This document shows positions 17,855 through 26,805 of a DNA stretch of 64,000 nucleotides, one piece after another (within the stretch, counting starts at the first letter, position 1; the number at the start of each line of letters is the position of its first letter). Position numbers and translations under genes: made by a program. Origin of the DNA: Pseudomonadota bacterium (lineage in GTDB: Bacteria > Pseudomonadota > Gammaproteobacteria > QQUJ01); contig QQUJ01000001.1 of the NCBI GenBank assembly GCA_008501635.1, forward strand, positions 36,105-100,104, read 5' to 3'. Below the pieces are notes generated by a model. That model was not told where the DNA came from. It saw nothing but the letters and a program-made list of their open reading frames with translations, and searched no databases.

Positions 17855-20011
17855 CTATGAGGCCCCCATCATTTTGAGCAACCTGGCGGAAACCCCGGCG
17901 CGCAACCGCTGCCATCGGTTGGGATTGCTGATCTTCTCCGCCCGGTAGAAGGAGGGGCAGAGCGTGGCCCCTTGCGCTGCGGAGCCGCATAGTCCGCAGG
18001 CCACGCAACTCGCCTCGACGTACGCCGTGGGACCATCCTTGAGCGGATCCAGCGCTGCTTTCAAGGTAAGCGACGGGCAGCCCGAGAGACGCATGCACGA
18101 GTGATCGCCGCTGCAGACATCGGCATCGACCCCGAAGCGTGCCTTGGCCACGGGCTTGCCGGCCTTGGCCAACTCCGCGCTCTTGCGTTTTTCGCGGCGC
18201 TGACGGGCCAGCATGCACTCCTGGTCGGAGATGATGACGCGCAGTTCCGGGCCGCGTCGCGCCAGGGCCTCGCGCAGCACGCCCATGGTTTTGGTGACAT
18301 CGTAGGCGTCGACACGCTTGATCCAGCGCACGCCCATGCCGCGCAGCGTCTTCTCAATGGAGATCTCGCGCACGTCGCCCCACGGGGTTGAACCGCTGGA
18401 GGGGACATGTTGCTGGCCAGTGGCCGAGGCGTAGCCGTTTTCAAGAATGATCAGCACCGCATCGTGACCGTTCCAGAAGGCGTTGGCCGCTCCTGTGGTG
18501 AGGCCGCCGTGCCAGAAGCCGCCGTCGCCCATCACCGCCACCGTGGGCTGGTCGAGGGCACGCCCCACGGCACCGCCGCTGGCGAGACTCAAACCGTAAC
18601 CCAGGACCGAGCTGCCCATGTTGAAAGGCGGCAGGGTGGCAAAGGTGTTGCAGCCGATATCCGAAGAGATGTGTATCGGCCCGGTCTCGCGCATCAGCAG
18701 TTTGAGCGCGGTGAAGAGCGGGCGCTCGGGGCAGCCGGTGCAGAAACTGGGCGGGCGTTGGGGAATCTCGCCCGGTGACAGGGCACGCGCCGCGGCGACC
18801 TTCTGGGCGCGTTGCGCCTGCAGGGCACCGGCCGTTTTGCCGAGATCGGCGGGTGCCACCAGGGCCATCCAGGCAGCCAGCCCGTCGCGTACCACGTCGG
18901 CGACGTACTCGCCTGCTTCGGGCAGCACGTTCTTACCGGAAATGCGCACCGGGATGCCGGATTGCTGCGCCAAGGTACAGACCTGCTGCTCGATGAGCGC
19001 CGGGTTGCCCTCTTCGACGATCAGTATTTCGTCCTTGTCTTGAAGAAAATCGGTGATCTGCCCGGGTACCAGCGGGTGGATGGCGTTGAGTACCAGCAGC
19101 GGGATGTCGGTATTGCCCAGGGCATCGGCTGCGCCGAGCAGGTGCAAGCCGCGCATGACGACCGTGTACGTGCCTCCCTGGAGGATGATGCCCACGCGCT
19201 TGCGTTTGCCGGGAAACAGTTCGTTGATGCCGTGGTCGACAATGAAACGCTGCGCGGCGGGCAGACGCTCTTCGAATTTGGCCTTTTCCTGCAGATAGGT
19301 GGAGGGGGGCAGGACGATACGCCCGAAGTCGTAGCGCACCTCGCGGATCGGGTTCTTGGGGCCGAAGGCCGGCGCCTGGTTCGCCTTGCAGACGAAGGAG
19401 CCGGTCAGGTGTGCGGCGCGGATGCGCAGCGACATCATCACCGGCAGATGGCACGCCTCGGAAAGGGCGAAGGCCTGCTCGGTTGTTTCGACCAGCTTGG
19501 GCAGGTGATAGCGCGGGTCGAGCAACGGGATCGAGGATTTGAGCGCCGTGGGGTGGGTACGCTCCTGAATGACGCTGGCGCCCTCGCCGTAGTCTTCACC
19601 GATGATGATCAATGCTCCGCCGGTGACACCGGCCGAGGCGAGGTTGGAGAGCGCATCGGAGGCGACGTTGGTGCCGACGATGGATTTCCAGGTCACCGCC
19701 CCGCGCAGCGGGTAGTGAATGGAGGCACCGAGCAGCGCCGCGGCACCGGCCTCACTGGCCGAGGCCTCGAACTGCACGCCCAATGGTTCCAGCACCTGGG
19801 AGCGGCAATCCGCCAGCACGTCCATCAGGTGCGAGACCGGTGCTCCGGGATAACCCCCTACGTAGGCGACGCCGGACTGCAGCAACGCCTTGGTCACGGC
19901 AAGGATCGCCTCGCCGTGGAAGGTCTCACCCGCGCCGAGGCGCAGCTGCTTGACCTGATTCGCAAACGAACGTTCCGCGCCACCGGTGGCGCGGGCTGCC
20001 TGTACCGCCAT
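17855..20011 (-). CDS. iorA: Indolepyruvate-type ferredoxin oxidoreductase, alpha subunit
   Basis: Large subunit (718 aa) of the arylpyruvate oxidoreductase. In order: pyrimidine-binding domain of 2-oxoacid oxidoreductases (about 25-260), a central domain, a TPP-binding domain (about 420-600) with GDGGFWHGGLTTGA and the conserved CTGCPERPLF cysteines before it, and a C-terminal ferredoxin region (about 640-700) with CSGDHSCMRLSGCP and CVACGLCG plus later cysteines. This feeds phenylalanine-derived phenylpyruvate into the pad pathway as phenylacetyl-CoA and yields reduced ferredoxin. I chose the ATG at 20011 over the TTG at 20017 because GGAG lies seven bases upstream. Confidence 0.92.
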   Translation of the reverse strand: MAVQAARATGGAERSFANQVKQLRLGAGETFHGEAILAVTKALLQSGVAYVGGYPGAPVSHLMDVLADCRSQVLEPLGVQFEASASEAGAAALLGASIHYPLRGAVTWKSIVGTNVASDALSNLASAGVTGGALIIIGEDYGEGASVIQERTHPTALKSSIPLLDPRYHLPKLVETTEQAFALSEACHLPVMMSLRIRAAHLTGSFVCKANQAPAFGPKNPIREVRYDFGRIVLPPSTYLQEKAKFEERLPAAQRFIVDHGINELFPGKRKRVGIILQGGTYTVVMRGLHLLGAADALGNTDIPLLVLNAIHPLVPGQITDFLQDKDEILIVEEGNPALIEQQVCTLAQQSGIPVRISGKNVLPEAGEYVADVVRDGLAAWMALVAPADLGKTAGALQAQRAQKVAAARALSPGEIPQRPPSFCTGCPERPLFTALKLLMRETGPIHISSDIGCNTFATLPPFNMGSSVLGYGLSLASGGAVGRALDQPTVAVMGDGGFWHGGLTTGAANAFWNGHDAVLIILENGYASATGQQHVPSSGSTPWGDVREISIEKTLRGMGVRWIKRVDAYDVTKTMGVLREALARRGPELRVIISDQECMLARQRREKRKSAELAKAGKPVAKARFGVDADVCSGDHSCMRLSGCPSLTLKAALDPLKDGPTAYVEASCVACGLCGSAAQGATLCPSFYRAEKISNPNRWQRLRAGVSARLLKMMGAS

Positions 20012-20221
20012 ATTCAACTCCGTTTATCGATAGGGGGAGGTGGCAGGCCACCGTCCCCGTTGCCGCTCAATGCAAAGAGAAATTGCGCCGCTCTTGGCTC
20101 GCAGATTCCCTAAGTCTAGGCGCTGTTGACCATCCACCGGGTGTGGATCGTCCCGCTACCGGGCCAAAGCCCGTTTGCGGTCCATGCGCCTCGCGATAAA
20201 GGAGTTGTCGCATGAACCGAT

Positions 20222-21559
20222 TTACTTCTTCCGCAGGTCCCGTACGCGCACCGCCTTGCCCTGGGAACGGGGTACCTCGCCGGGTCGTTTCAACTCCACC
20301 TTACAGGTGACGCCGATCATCGATTTGATGTGGTGGCGGATCTCCTGTGCCAGCGTCGGATAGCCGCTTGCGGCGGTCTGCGGGGCAGCCTCGGCCTCGA
20401 CCGTGAGATCATCCATCGAGCCCTCGCGGCGCACCACCAGCTGGTAGTAAGGGGCAATGCCTGCGAAACCCACCAGCACCGATTCGACCTGCGAAGGATA
20501 GACGTTGACACCGCGGATGATCAGCATGTCGTCGTTGCGCCCCGTGACGCGCTTGATGCGCACATGGGTGCGCCCGCACGCGCAGGGCTCGTCGGAGAGA
20601 TAAGTGATATCGCGGGTGCGGTAGCGGATCATCGGCAGCGCCTGCTTGGTGAGCGTGGTGATCACCAGTTCACCCGATGCGCCCATGGGCTGCGGCTCGC
20701 CGGTTTCGGGATCGATGATCTCGAACAGGAAGTGGTCTTCCCAGCCGTGCAGTCCGGCACGCTCTTCGCGGCACTCGGCGGCCACGCCCGGTCCCATGAT
20801 CTCGGAGAGACCGTAGATATCGACCGCGGTGATTCCCAGCCGCTCATCGAGTTCGGCACGCAGCGCATCGGACCAGGGCTCGGCGCCGAACACGCCGATC
20901 GACAATGGCAGCGAACGAATGTCGATGCCTTCCGCCTCCGCCAGCTCGGCGATGTTGAGCGCATAGGAAGGGGTGGCGCACAGCGCCTTGGCGCCGAAAT
21001 CCTGCAGCAGCACGATCTGCTTTTCGGTGTTGCCGCCCGACATGGGTACGACGGTCGCTCCCAGGCGCTCGGTGCCGTGGTGGGCCCCCAGGCCGCCGGT
21101 GAACAGTCCGTAGCCGTAGGCGTTGTGGACGATGTCACCGGGACGCACGCCGGTCGACGCCAGCGAGCGGGCCATCAGATCAGCCCACATGTCGATGTCC
21201 CCGCGCGTATAGCCGACCACCGTCGGCTTGCCGGTGGTGCCGGAGGAGGCGTGCACGCGCACCAACTCCTCGCGGGGTACCGCGAACATGCCGAAAGGGT
21301 AGGCGTTGCGCAGATCGTCCTTCACCGTGAAGGGGAACCTGGCGAGATCGGCAAGCTCCCTGAAGTCATCGGGCGTGACGCCTGCGGCATCGAAACCGGT
21401 GCGATAGTGGGCCACGTTGTCGTAGGCGTGGCGCAGCATCTTTTTCAGGCGCTCGCGCTGCAACTCGGCGAGTTCGCCGCGCGGCAGGGTTTCGAATTCG
21501 GGCTGGAAATAGTAGCCGTCGCTCGTGACCGGTTGCGGTGTCGGGTTAATAGCACTCAT
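20222..21559 (-). CDS. paaK: Phenylacetate-CoA ligase, copy 3 (padJ position)
   Basis: AMP-forming phenylacetate-CoA ligase (445 aa) directly downstream of padI. By recollection, this is the place padJ holds in Azoarcus/Aromatoleum pad clusters, so it is the best candidate for the catabolic ligase. Motifs: SSGTTGKPTVVGYT, YGLSEIMGPG, YRTRDIT, SQGKAVRVRDLRK. It is closest to copy 1. The frame extends upstream to 21646, but the ATG at 21559 (MSAINPTPQP) has AGGGGAACGAG in front and gives the family's usual length. About 250 bp with a palindromic repeat separate it from padI, so it may have its own promoter. Confidence 0.94.
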   Translation of the reverse strand: MSAINPTPQPVTSDGYYFQPEFETLPRGELAELQRERLKKMLRHAYDNVAHYRTGFDAAGVTPDDFRELADLARFPFTVKDDLRNAYPFGMFAVPREELVRVHASSGTTGKPTVVGYTRGDIDMWADLMARSLASTGVRPGDIVHNAYGYGLFTGGLGAHHGTERLGATVVPMSGGNTEKQIVLLQDFGAKALCATPSYALNIAELAEAEGIDIRSLPLSIGVFGAEPWSDALRAELDERLGITAVDIYGLSEIMGPGVAAECREERAGLHGWEDHFLFEIIDPETGEPQPMGASGELVITTLTKQALPMIRYRTRDITYLSDEPCACGRTHVRIKRVTGRNDDMLIIRGVNVYPSQVESVLVGFAGIAPYYQLVVRREGSMDDLTVEAEAAPQTAASGYPTLAQEIRHHIKSMIGVTCKVELKRPGEVPRSQGKAVRVRDLRKK

Positions 21560-21720
21560 CTCGTTCCCCTCCGTATAGCTCTCCCCAGAGCATCTCGATT
21601 GATTGATCGTTCTCGCGCAGCACCGGCATGCGCGCAATGGACGCAAAGTTTATCGCCGGTCTTGCTTGGTGAGCTTGGCGTCCTGGAGAGACCATTAGCC
21701 GCTCCATTTACCGAGAATTT

Positions 21721-21803
21721 CCTCTCGCCAAGCCACCAGGAACTGCGAATCGATACCCGAAAGTCCTTTGCGGTCTTCGCGTCTTTCCGTCTTGGCGCGA
21801 GAG
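21721..21803. repeat. Palindromic repeat related to the GCCAAG family (copy 3)
   Basis: CCTCTCGCCAAG at the left pairs with CTTGGCGCGAGAG at the right, and the right arm carries CTTTGCGGTCTTCGCGTCTTT like the other copies. It fills the gap between padI and ligase copy 3 together with a further GCTTGGCG fragment near 21673. No gene is seen in the gap. Confidence 0.55.
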
Positions 21804-21808
21804 CCAAC

Positions 21809-23158
21809 TCAGCTCGCCTGATGGCTCGCATCGTCTGTCACTCGCTGAAAACCGCGCAGCACCCGCAGCCGCTCGTCGACCACCTTTTGCAGGTGCTCGG
21901 TCTGGTGGGCCTCCAGGTGCCGGTATTTACCCATCAGACCGATATAGCTCGCCAGCGCCAGCGGCTTGTCGATGGGATGCGTGAAACGCAACCCCGTTTC
22001 AGGCGCGAACTCCCAGAGCGGCGCAAAATTGGTCTCCACCCCTTTGCGGCACGCCTCGATGGTCTTCTCGGCCGGGATACGCCAGCCGGTCGGGCAGGGC
22101 GAATAGATGTGCAGGTAGGCAAAGCCGTGCTGTGTGGCCGCCAGCGCCTTGTTCAACTTGTCGTAGTAATCGTCCATGAAGGCCAGCGAGGCGGTAGCCA
22201 CGTAGGCGCAGTTGTGCATCATCATGATCAGCGGCAGATTCTTGCTGTCGGTCGGTTTGCCTTTGGCGCTGGAGCCCACCGGCGTGGTGGATGTCCAGGA
22301 GCCGAAGGAGGTGCAGCCCGACGATTGCATGCCGGTGTTCATGTAGCCTTCGTTGTCGACCACGATGAAGAGAATCTGTTCGCCGCGTTCCGCCGCACCC
22401 GAGAGCGACTGGAAACCGACATCGCCCGCGCCGCCATCGCCGGCCAGCGCCACCATGGTCACATCGCGCCCGACGCGGTTGTACTGACGCTTGATACCTG
22501 CCAGCATCGAGGCGGTGTTGGTGAGCAGCGGGTGGAAGATCGGCACCTTGGCGCCGGTACGCCCATTGTAGCCCACCGTGCCCATGCCGGGGATGCAACC
22601 GGGGGGTGCGGCCACCACCACGTTGTCGCCGATGCGGCGCAGGCTGTGGCGGATCATCAGCTCCGAATTGCAGCCCTGGCAGGCCGACAGCCCGGCGACG
22701 AAGAGGTCTTCCTCGGCGCCGTACTGGTTATAGATCTCGGCAGTACGGTTGAACTCCAGCGCGCCGTGCGGACAGGCCTTCACGCAGGCCGGATCGCCGT
22801 CGCAGAGGTCGCACTTGGCGACGTGACCCAGGGCGGCGTTGTGACTGATGCCCGCGTAGACGCAACCCACGGTACACAACAGGCAGTTGACGCATAGCGA
22901 GCCGTCCCAGTCGATGACGCCGTTGTCGTCGTTCTTCGCCAACGCGGCGGCGGGGCAGTTCATGACGCACTTGGGATCGCCGCACTGGCGGCAGATGGCG
23001 AGTTCGGCGGGTATGCCGGCGCTGCCGCCGATGATCTGCAGTCGCGAATGCACCAGATCAGCGGTGCCGGATTTGGCCTGTGCGCAGGCGCTCATGCAGT
23101 CGCCGCAGCCATCACAGTGCTGGGCGTGGAAGGCGATGGTGGAATGGCTGATACCCAT
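21809..23158 (-). CDS. padI: Phenylglyoxylate dehydrogenase beta subunit PadI
   Basis: TPP-binding subunit (449 aa) of phenylglyoxylate:acceptor oxidoreductase, which converts phenylglyoxylate and CoA to benzoyl-CoA and CO2. The N-terminal part (about 1-150) is a multi-cluster ferredoxin domain (CDGCGDCMSAC, CRQCGDPKCVMNCP, CVNCLLCTVGC, CDLCDGDPACVKACP). The C-terminal part is a 2-oxoacid oxidoreductase beta domain with GDGGAGDVGFQSLSG and a VDNEGYMNTG TPP/Mg motif. The fused ferredoxin domain and the size of about 48 kDa match my recollection of the Azoarcus enzyme. It is the last of padE-F-G-H-I. A GGGAGAT site precedes the ATG at 23158. Confidence 0.92.
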   Translation of the reverse strand: MGISHSTIAFHAQHCDGCGDCMSACAQAKSGTADLVHSRLQIIGGSAGIPAELAICRQCGDPKCVMNCPAAALAKNDDNGVIDWDGSLCVNCLLCTVGCVYAGISHNAALGHVAKCDLCDGDPACVKACPHGALEFNRTAEIYNQYGAEEDLFVAGLSACQGCNSELMIRHSLRRIGDNVVVAAPPGCIPGMGTVGYNGRTGAKVPIFHPLLTNTASMLAGIKRQYNRVGRDVTMVALAGDGGAGDVGFQSLSGAAERGEQILFIVVDNEGYMNTGMQSSGCTSFGSWTSTTPVGSSAKGKPTDSKNLPLIMMMHNCAYVATASLAFMDDYYDKLNKALAATQHGFAYLHIYSPCPTGWRIPAEKTIEACRKGVETNFAPLWEFAPETGLRFTHPIDKPLALASYIGLMGKYRHLEAHQTEHLQKVVDERLRVLRGFQRVTDDASHQAS

Positions 23159-23161
23159 AGT

Positions 23162-23347
23162 TTAAATCTCCCTGCCCGCGTGGTGGGCGACGGGTTCAAA
23201 GTGCAGTGTCAAGCTGGCGAAACGTGAAGCCGGATTGGGTCTGGATTCGAACAGTACAACCTCTGTCTTGATGCCAGAACTGCTTGCGCTATCCAGTTCG
23301 ACTTGTCTCGTAAGCCTGTTCATCTTTGGTCCGCCTTTGCTCACCAT
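23162..23347 (-). CDS. Possible small protein between padH and padI
   Basis: A 61-codon frame fills the gap between padH and padI, beginning five bases after the padH stop and ending three bases before the padI ATG. There is an internal ATG at residue 9 (MNRLTRQVEL). It has no recognisable domain and no clear ribosome site, and the codon use is less GC-rich at third positions than in its neighbours. It could be a real small gene, or a spacer that stays open by chance. Confidence 0.25.
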   Translation of the reverse strand: MVSKGGPKMNRLTRQVELDSASSSGIKTEVVLFESRPNPASRFASLTLHFEPVAHHAGREI

Positions 23348-23352
23348 GCGGG

Positions 23353-24612
23353 CTAGCGCCAGATCTGCGACATGAGCGTACGGCCTGTTTGCAACGGCTG
23401 CGCCAGGAACTGCTCCCTGACCGGTGTCAGGTCGACCTCGCGCAGAATGAGTTGCCAGAGCACCCCGCCATCGAGTGGATCGTTGATCGCCGAAGCGCCG
23501 AGCAAGCGACCGTCGCGCAGCAGGAATTTGCGATAACGCCGGTTGGGCAGGTCGTTTTCGGTGACCACTTCGGCACCGTCGCAGCGATCGAGCCCTACCG
23601 CTACCGCCTGTTCGCCGAAGAAGGTGTAGGTATTGAGCGGCACCGCGCCGGGAAATGGTTTGACGGCAGGGTCGCCCGCCATGGCCATGCCGGCGATGCG
23701 CCCCTGTTCGACGGCGTTGGGCAGGATGCCGTTGATCACCTTGCGCTTCGGGTCGTAGAAGTTGCGCGCCTGGGCGACGTCACCCGCTGCCCAGACATTT
23801 TCGACGTTGGTGCGCATGGTGTCGTCGACCAGAATCCCCTGATCGGTGAGGATGCCGGAGCCGGCTAGAAAGTTGATCTCCGGGGTGACCCCGGTGGCGA
23901 CCAGCAGGAGATCGGTGCACATCTCTTCGCCGTTGTCGAGCGAGACGACGAGACAGTCGGGATCGCTCTGGTGACCGGCGGTGGTGACGGTATGCCCGAG
24001 GCGCATGTCGACGCCGTTGTTGGTGAAGGCGTCGGCGATCAGATCCGAGGCGGTCTGGTCGAAGTAGCCGGCCAGCACCCGTGACTCGCGCTCGACGACG
24101 GTGACCGCGACGCCCGCCTTGGCCAGGTTTTCGGCGGCGTGCATACCGATCAGCCCCGCGCCGAGCACCACCGCGCTGCGTACCTGCTCGCGTGCCTCGC
24201 GCAGCGCGATGGCATCGTCGAGGGTGCGCAGCACCCGGAAGGGGACATCGCTCAGTCCGGCGATAGGCGGCACGATGGCGCGTGCGCCCGTGGCGAGCAA
24301 CAGCTTTTCGTAGCCGAGCACCATGCCGCCGGCGAGCTGAATGCGCTTCTCCTGTGTCTCCACCCCGATGACGCTGGTGTCGAGCTGCAGGTCAATGTCG
24401 TTGTCGGCGAAGTAGTCGGCTGAACGCAGTCCAACCCGATCCGGCAGCGAGCGTCCCGAGACCACATAAGGCAGCACCGTGGGCGAGTAGGGCGGATGGG
24501 CGTCGCGGGTCACCAGGGCGAGACTGCCGCTCTGATCCCAGAGCCGGATGGCATGCGCCGCTTCGAGCGCTGCGTGGCTGCTGCCGACGATGAGATAGTC
24601 GTAACGGTCCAT
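23353..24612 (-). CDS. padH: Phenylglyoxylate dehydrogenase FAD subunit PadH
   Basis: Pyridine nucleotide-disulphide-type flavoprotein (419 aa) that passes electrons from the Fe-S/TPP core of phenylglyoxylate dehydrogenase to NAD+. An FAD-binding motif opens the protein (DYLIVGSSHAALEAAH), an NAD-binding Rossmann motif is central (VVLGAGLIGMHAAENLA, about 145) and the second FAD motif is VWAAGDVAQARNF (about 270). No redox-active CxxxxC disulphide is present, as in NADH:ferredoxin reductases of this family. The frame opens at 24618, but AAGGAG abuts that ATG; the ATG at 24612 (MDRYDY) has correct spacing and is chosen. It follows padG by ten bases. Confidence 0.9.
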   Translation of the reverse strand: MDRYDYLIVGSSHAALEAAHAIRLWDQSGSLALVTRDAHPPYSPTVLPYVVSGRSLPDRVGLRSADYFADNDIDLQLDTSVIGVETQEKRIQLAGGMVLGYEKLLLATGARAIVPPIAGLSDVPFRVLRTLDDAIALREAREQVRSAVVLGAGLIGMHAAENLAKAGVAVTVVERESRVLAGYFDQTASDLIADAFTNNGVDMRLGHTVTTAGHQSDPDCLVVSLDNGEEMCTDLLLVATGVTPEINFLAGSGILTDQGILVDDTMRTNVENVWAAGDVAQARNFYDPKRKVINGILPNAVEQGRIAGMAMAGDPAVKPFPGAVPLNTYTFFGEQAVAVGLDRCDGAEVVTENDLPNRRYRKFLLRDGRLLGASAINDPLDGGVLWQLILREVDLTPVREQFLAQPLQTGRTLMSQIWR

Positions 24613-24622
24613 GGCCATCTCC

Positions 24623-25828
24623 TTAGGCGTCTTCGTTGAGCCAGATGGGAAGGTCGATGCGCTCGCCGTCGCGCACCCGGGCGACGGTTTCGATGACGCG
24701 TGTGAAATCCTCGGGCGTGATGTCGGCGCCGGCCAGGCCGCCGATGAAACTCACCGCGGGGACCCGTTCGGGCAGGTGGTAGAGGGCGCCGAGAATATCC
24801 TGGTAGAGCGGCCCGCAGTTCCAGCTGAAGCTGACCGCGCGGTCCACTACGCCGATCGCCTTGACCCTGCTGAGCGCCGCCTTGATGGCCGCCAGCGGGA
24901 AGGGTCGGAAGGTCTTGATCTTGATCAGCCCCACCGTCTCGCCGCGATCGCGGGCCATGTCCACCGCGTCCTTGCCGGCGCCGGTCATGCTGCCGATGGT
25001 GACGATGGCGTAGTCGGCGTCGTCGAGGCGGTACTCCTCGACCAGCGGCGCGTAGTGACGCCCGAACCCCTTGCTCCATGCCTCGTGCACTTCGGTGATG
25101 ACACCCAGCGCGTTCTGCATCCCCTGGCACTGACCCTTGCGATAGCGCACGAACATCCCCGGTCCAGGGCCGCCGGCACCGCCGGTGAGCGGGTCGACCG
25201 CCATCGGGCGCTCGGGATCAAGGGCGACATGCCAGTTGGTATCGCGGGTGCCGAGGAAGGCGTCCACCGCGGCCTGATCGGGCACCTCGACACCGGTCAC
25301 CCCGTAGGAGAGGTAGTTGCCGTCGTGGTTGACGTTGATCGGCAGCATCACGTCGCGGTGTTCGGCAATGCGGTAGGCCATGATGGTGGTGTCGAGGATC
25401 TCCTGCACCGACTCGCAGTACATGTGGATCCAGCCCGCCTCGCGCACCAGCATCGCATCCTGCTGCCCGCCCCACACCGATTGCGGCGTCAAGGTGTCGC
25501 GGGTCACCAGCGAGGCGACCATGGGCAGGCGCATGCCCGGTGTGCGGATGTAGGGCTCGAACATGAAGGCCAGCCCCGGACCGCAGGTGGCGGTGTAGGT
25601 GCGCGCGCCGGCGAGGCAGGCGCCCTGCAGCGCGGAGAGCACGCTGTGCTCACCTTCCACATTCATCAGATCGGCGTCCATCACCCCGTCGGCGATGAAC
25701 TGCGAGACATACTCCACCAGCGAGGACTGGGGGGTGATGGGGTAGACGGCGACCACATCGGGACGCGAGCGGACGACGCCCCAGGCGGCGGCTTCGTTGC
25801 CGTCGCAGACGATCTTTTCGGCGCTCAT
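24623..25828 (-). CDS. padG: Phenylglyoxylate dehydrogenase alpha subunit PadG
   Basis: Alpha subunit (401 aa) of the phenylglyoxylate dehydrogenase. It has the pyruvate:ferredoxin oxidoreductase pyrimidine-binding domain (about 1-230), beginning DGNEAAAWGVVRSRPDVVAVYPITPQ, and a transketolase C-terminal-like domain II (about 255-380). It binds substrate and TPP together with PadI. The gene overlaps padF by four bases (ATGA) and is tightly packed with padH, consistent with one complex. The length agrees with the alpha subunit of the Azoarcus enzyme as I remember it. Confidence 0.92.
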   Translation of the reverse strand: MSAEKIVCDGNEAAAWGVVRSRPDVVAVYPITPQSSLVEYVSQFIADGVMDADLMNVEGEHSVLSALQGACLAGARTYTATCGPGLAFMFEPYIRTPGMRLPMVASLVTRDTLTPQSVWGGQQDAMLVREAGWIHMYCESVQEILDTTIMAYRIAEHRDVMLPINVNHDGNYLSYGVTGVEVPDQAAVDAFLGTRDTNWHVALDPERPMAVDPLTGGAGGPGPGMFVRYRKGQCQGMQNALGVITEVHEAWSKGFGRHYAPLVEEYRLDDADYAIVTIGSMTGAGKDAVDMARDRGETVGLIKIKTFRPFPLAAIKAALSRVKAIGVVDRAVSFSWNCGPLYQDILGALYHLPERVPAVSFIGGLAGADITPEDFTRVIETVARVRDGERIDLPIWLNEDA

Positions 25829-26115
25829 TTACCCACCTCCTCAACCATGGCGATGGCGTTGTGCGGGCACTCGAAGGCGCAGATGCCGCACCCTTTGCAG
25901 CTGGCGAGATCGATATCGAACCAGCGCGGTTTCTCCACCACGCACTGCACCGGGCAGTAGATCCAGCAGGTGGCGCACTTGACGCATTTGTCGCGGTCCA
26001 CCACCGGGCGCTCGGCGCGCCAGTCACCGGGCAGCATGGCGCTGCATTCGGTGGCGATGGGGCAGAGGTTGTTCGGTATCTGCGAGGCGTCATAGGGCGT
26101 GCGTGGTGTGTTCAT
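25825..26115 (-). CDS. padF: Phenylglyoxylate dehydrogenase ferredoxin subunit PadF
   Basis: A 96-aa delta-type ferredoxin with two [4Fe-4S] motifs, CVKCATCWIYCP (about 44-55) and CKGCGICAFECP (about 73-84). It links the TPP centre to the other clusters. A longer frame is open upstream, but the true start is the ATG at 26115 (MNTPRTPYDA), which overlaps the padE stop as ATGA and gives the roughly 11-kDa size expected for this subunit. Its own stop overlaps the padG start in the same way. Confidence 0.92.
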   Translation of the reverse strand: MNTPRTPYDASQIPNNLCPIATECSAMLPGDWRAERPVVDRDKCVKCATCWIYCPVQCVVEKPRWFDIDLASCKGCGICAFECPHNAIAMVEEVGK

Positions 26116-26684
26116 GCGGCTTTCTCCCCACCCAGTTCGAAGACCTGGGTCTCGGCGTAGCCGCGCTCGATGGCATCCATATTCTGGCGCAGGCCGGCGT
26201 CGCGAAAATTGGCGGTCTGGAGCCCTTTCTTCAGCGATTCCAGACCCACCACGCCGGTGGTGCGGGCGAAAGCGCCGAGCATGATGGTATTGGTGATCGG
26301 GCGGCGGAACAGATCCATGGCGATGCCCACGGCATCGCACAGGCCGACCCGGGCCAAGGTGGCGGGTAATGCCAGGTCAGCCAGGGATTTTTGCGTCGCC
26401 TGGATCAGCGTACCGCCGGGCTTCATGCCGGCGAAGATATCGACCGCATTGGCGACTGATGGGTCGATGCAGAGAATGAAATCGGGATCGTAGATATTGT
26501 TGATGCGGCGGATCTCTTGGTCATCGAAGCGCAGAAAGGCCGCCACCGGCGCACCACGTCGTTCGAAGCCGAACGCCGGGATGGCGGTGACGAACTTGCC
26601 CTCTTCGACCAGAGCCTTGGCCAGTATCTTGGAGGCCAGTACCGCACCCTGGCCGCCGCGGCCATGAAAGCGCACCTCGTGCAT
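26112..26684 (-). CDS. padE: Phenylglyoxylate dehydrogenase gamma subunit PadE
   Basis: Gamma-type subunit (190 aa) of 2-oxoacid oxidoreductases, needed for CoA-dependent catalysis. The N-terminal motif HGRGGQGAVLASKILAKAL is diagnostic of the POR gamma family. The frame runs on upstream to 26741, but MHEVRFHGRGG at 26684 has GGAGGGGAGAACC directly before it and matches family starts. It is the first of padE-F-G-H-I. The 121-bp gap upstream, with a palindromic repeat, separates it from padD and may allow independent expression or transcript processing. Confidence 0.92.
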   Translation of the reverse strand: MHEVRFHGRGGQGAVLASKILAKALVEEGKFVTAIPAFGFERRGAPVAAFLRFDDQEIRRINNIYDPDFILCIDPSVANAVDIFAGMKPGGTLIQATQKSLADLALPATLARVGLCDAVGIAMDLFRRPITNTIMLGAFARTTGVVGLESLKKGLQTANFRDAGLRQNMDAIERGYAETQVFELGGEKAA

Positions 26685-26713
26685 GGTTCTCCCCTCCTGC
26701 TGTCTAGAGTTGC

Positions 26714-26786
26714 CTTGCGCAAAGGGCGCCAAGCAAACCAAAAGTAATCTCTTTGCGCTGCTGGCGTCTTTGCGCCTTTGCGCGAG
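26714..26786. repeat. Palindromic repeat of the GCGCAAAG/GCCAAG family (copy 4)
   Basis: CTTGCGCAAAGGGCGCCAAG on the left faces CTGGCGTCTTTGCGCCTTTG and CGCGAG on the right. The arms are complementary with a few mismatches. The element sits between padD and padE, splitting the pad gene series. Confidence 0.55.
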
Positions 26787-26805
26787 GTCCAGCTCAATTC
26801 AAACC

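Noticed and set aside
20330..22897. 855-codon plus-strand frame opposite padI and ligase copy 3
   Set aside because: It runs across two well-supported minus-strand genes and their intergenic repeat, and its protein is an Ala/Gly/His-rich mirror of them.
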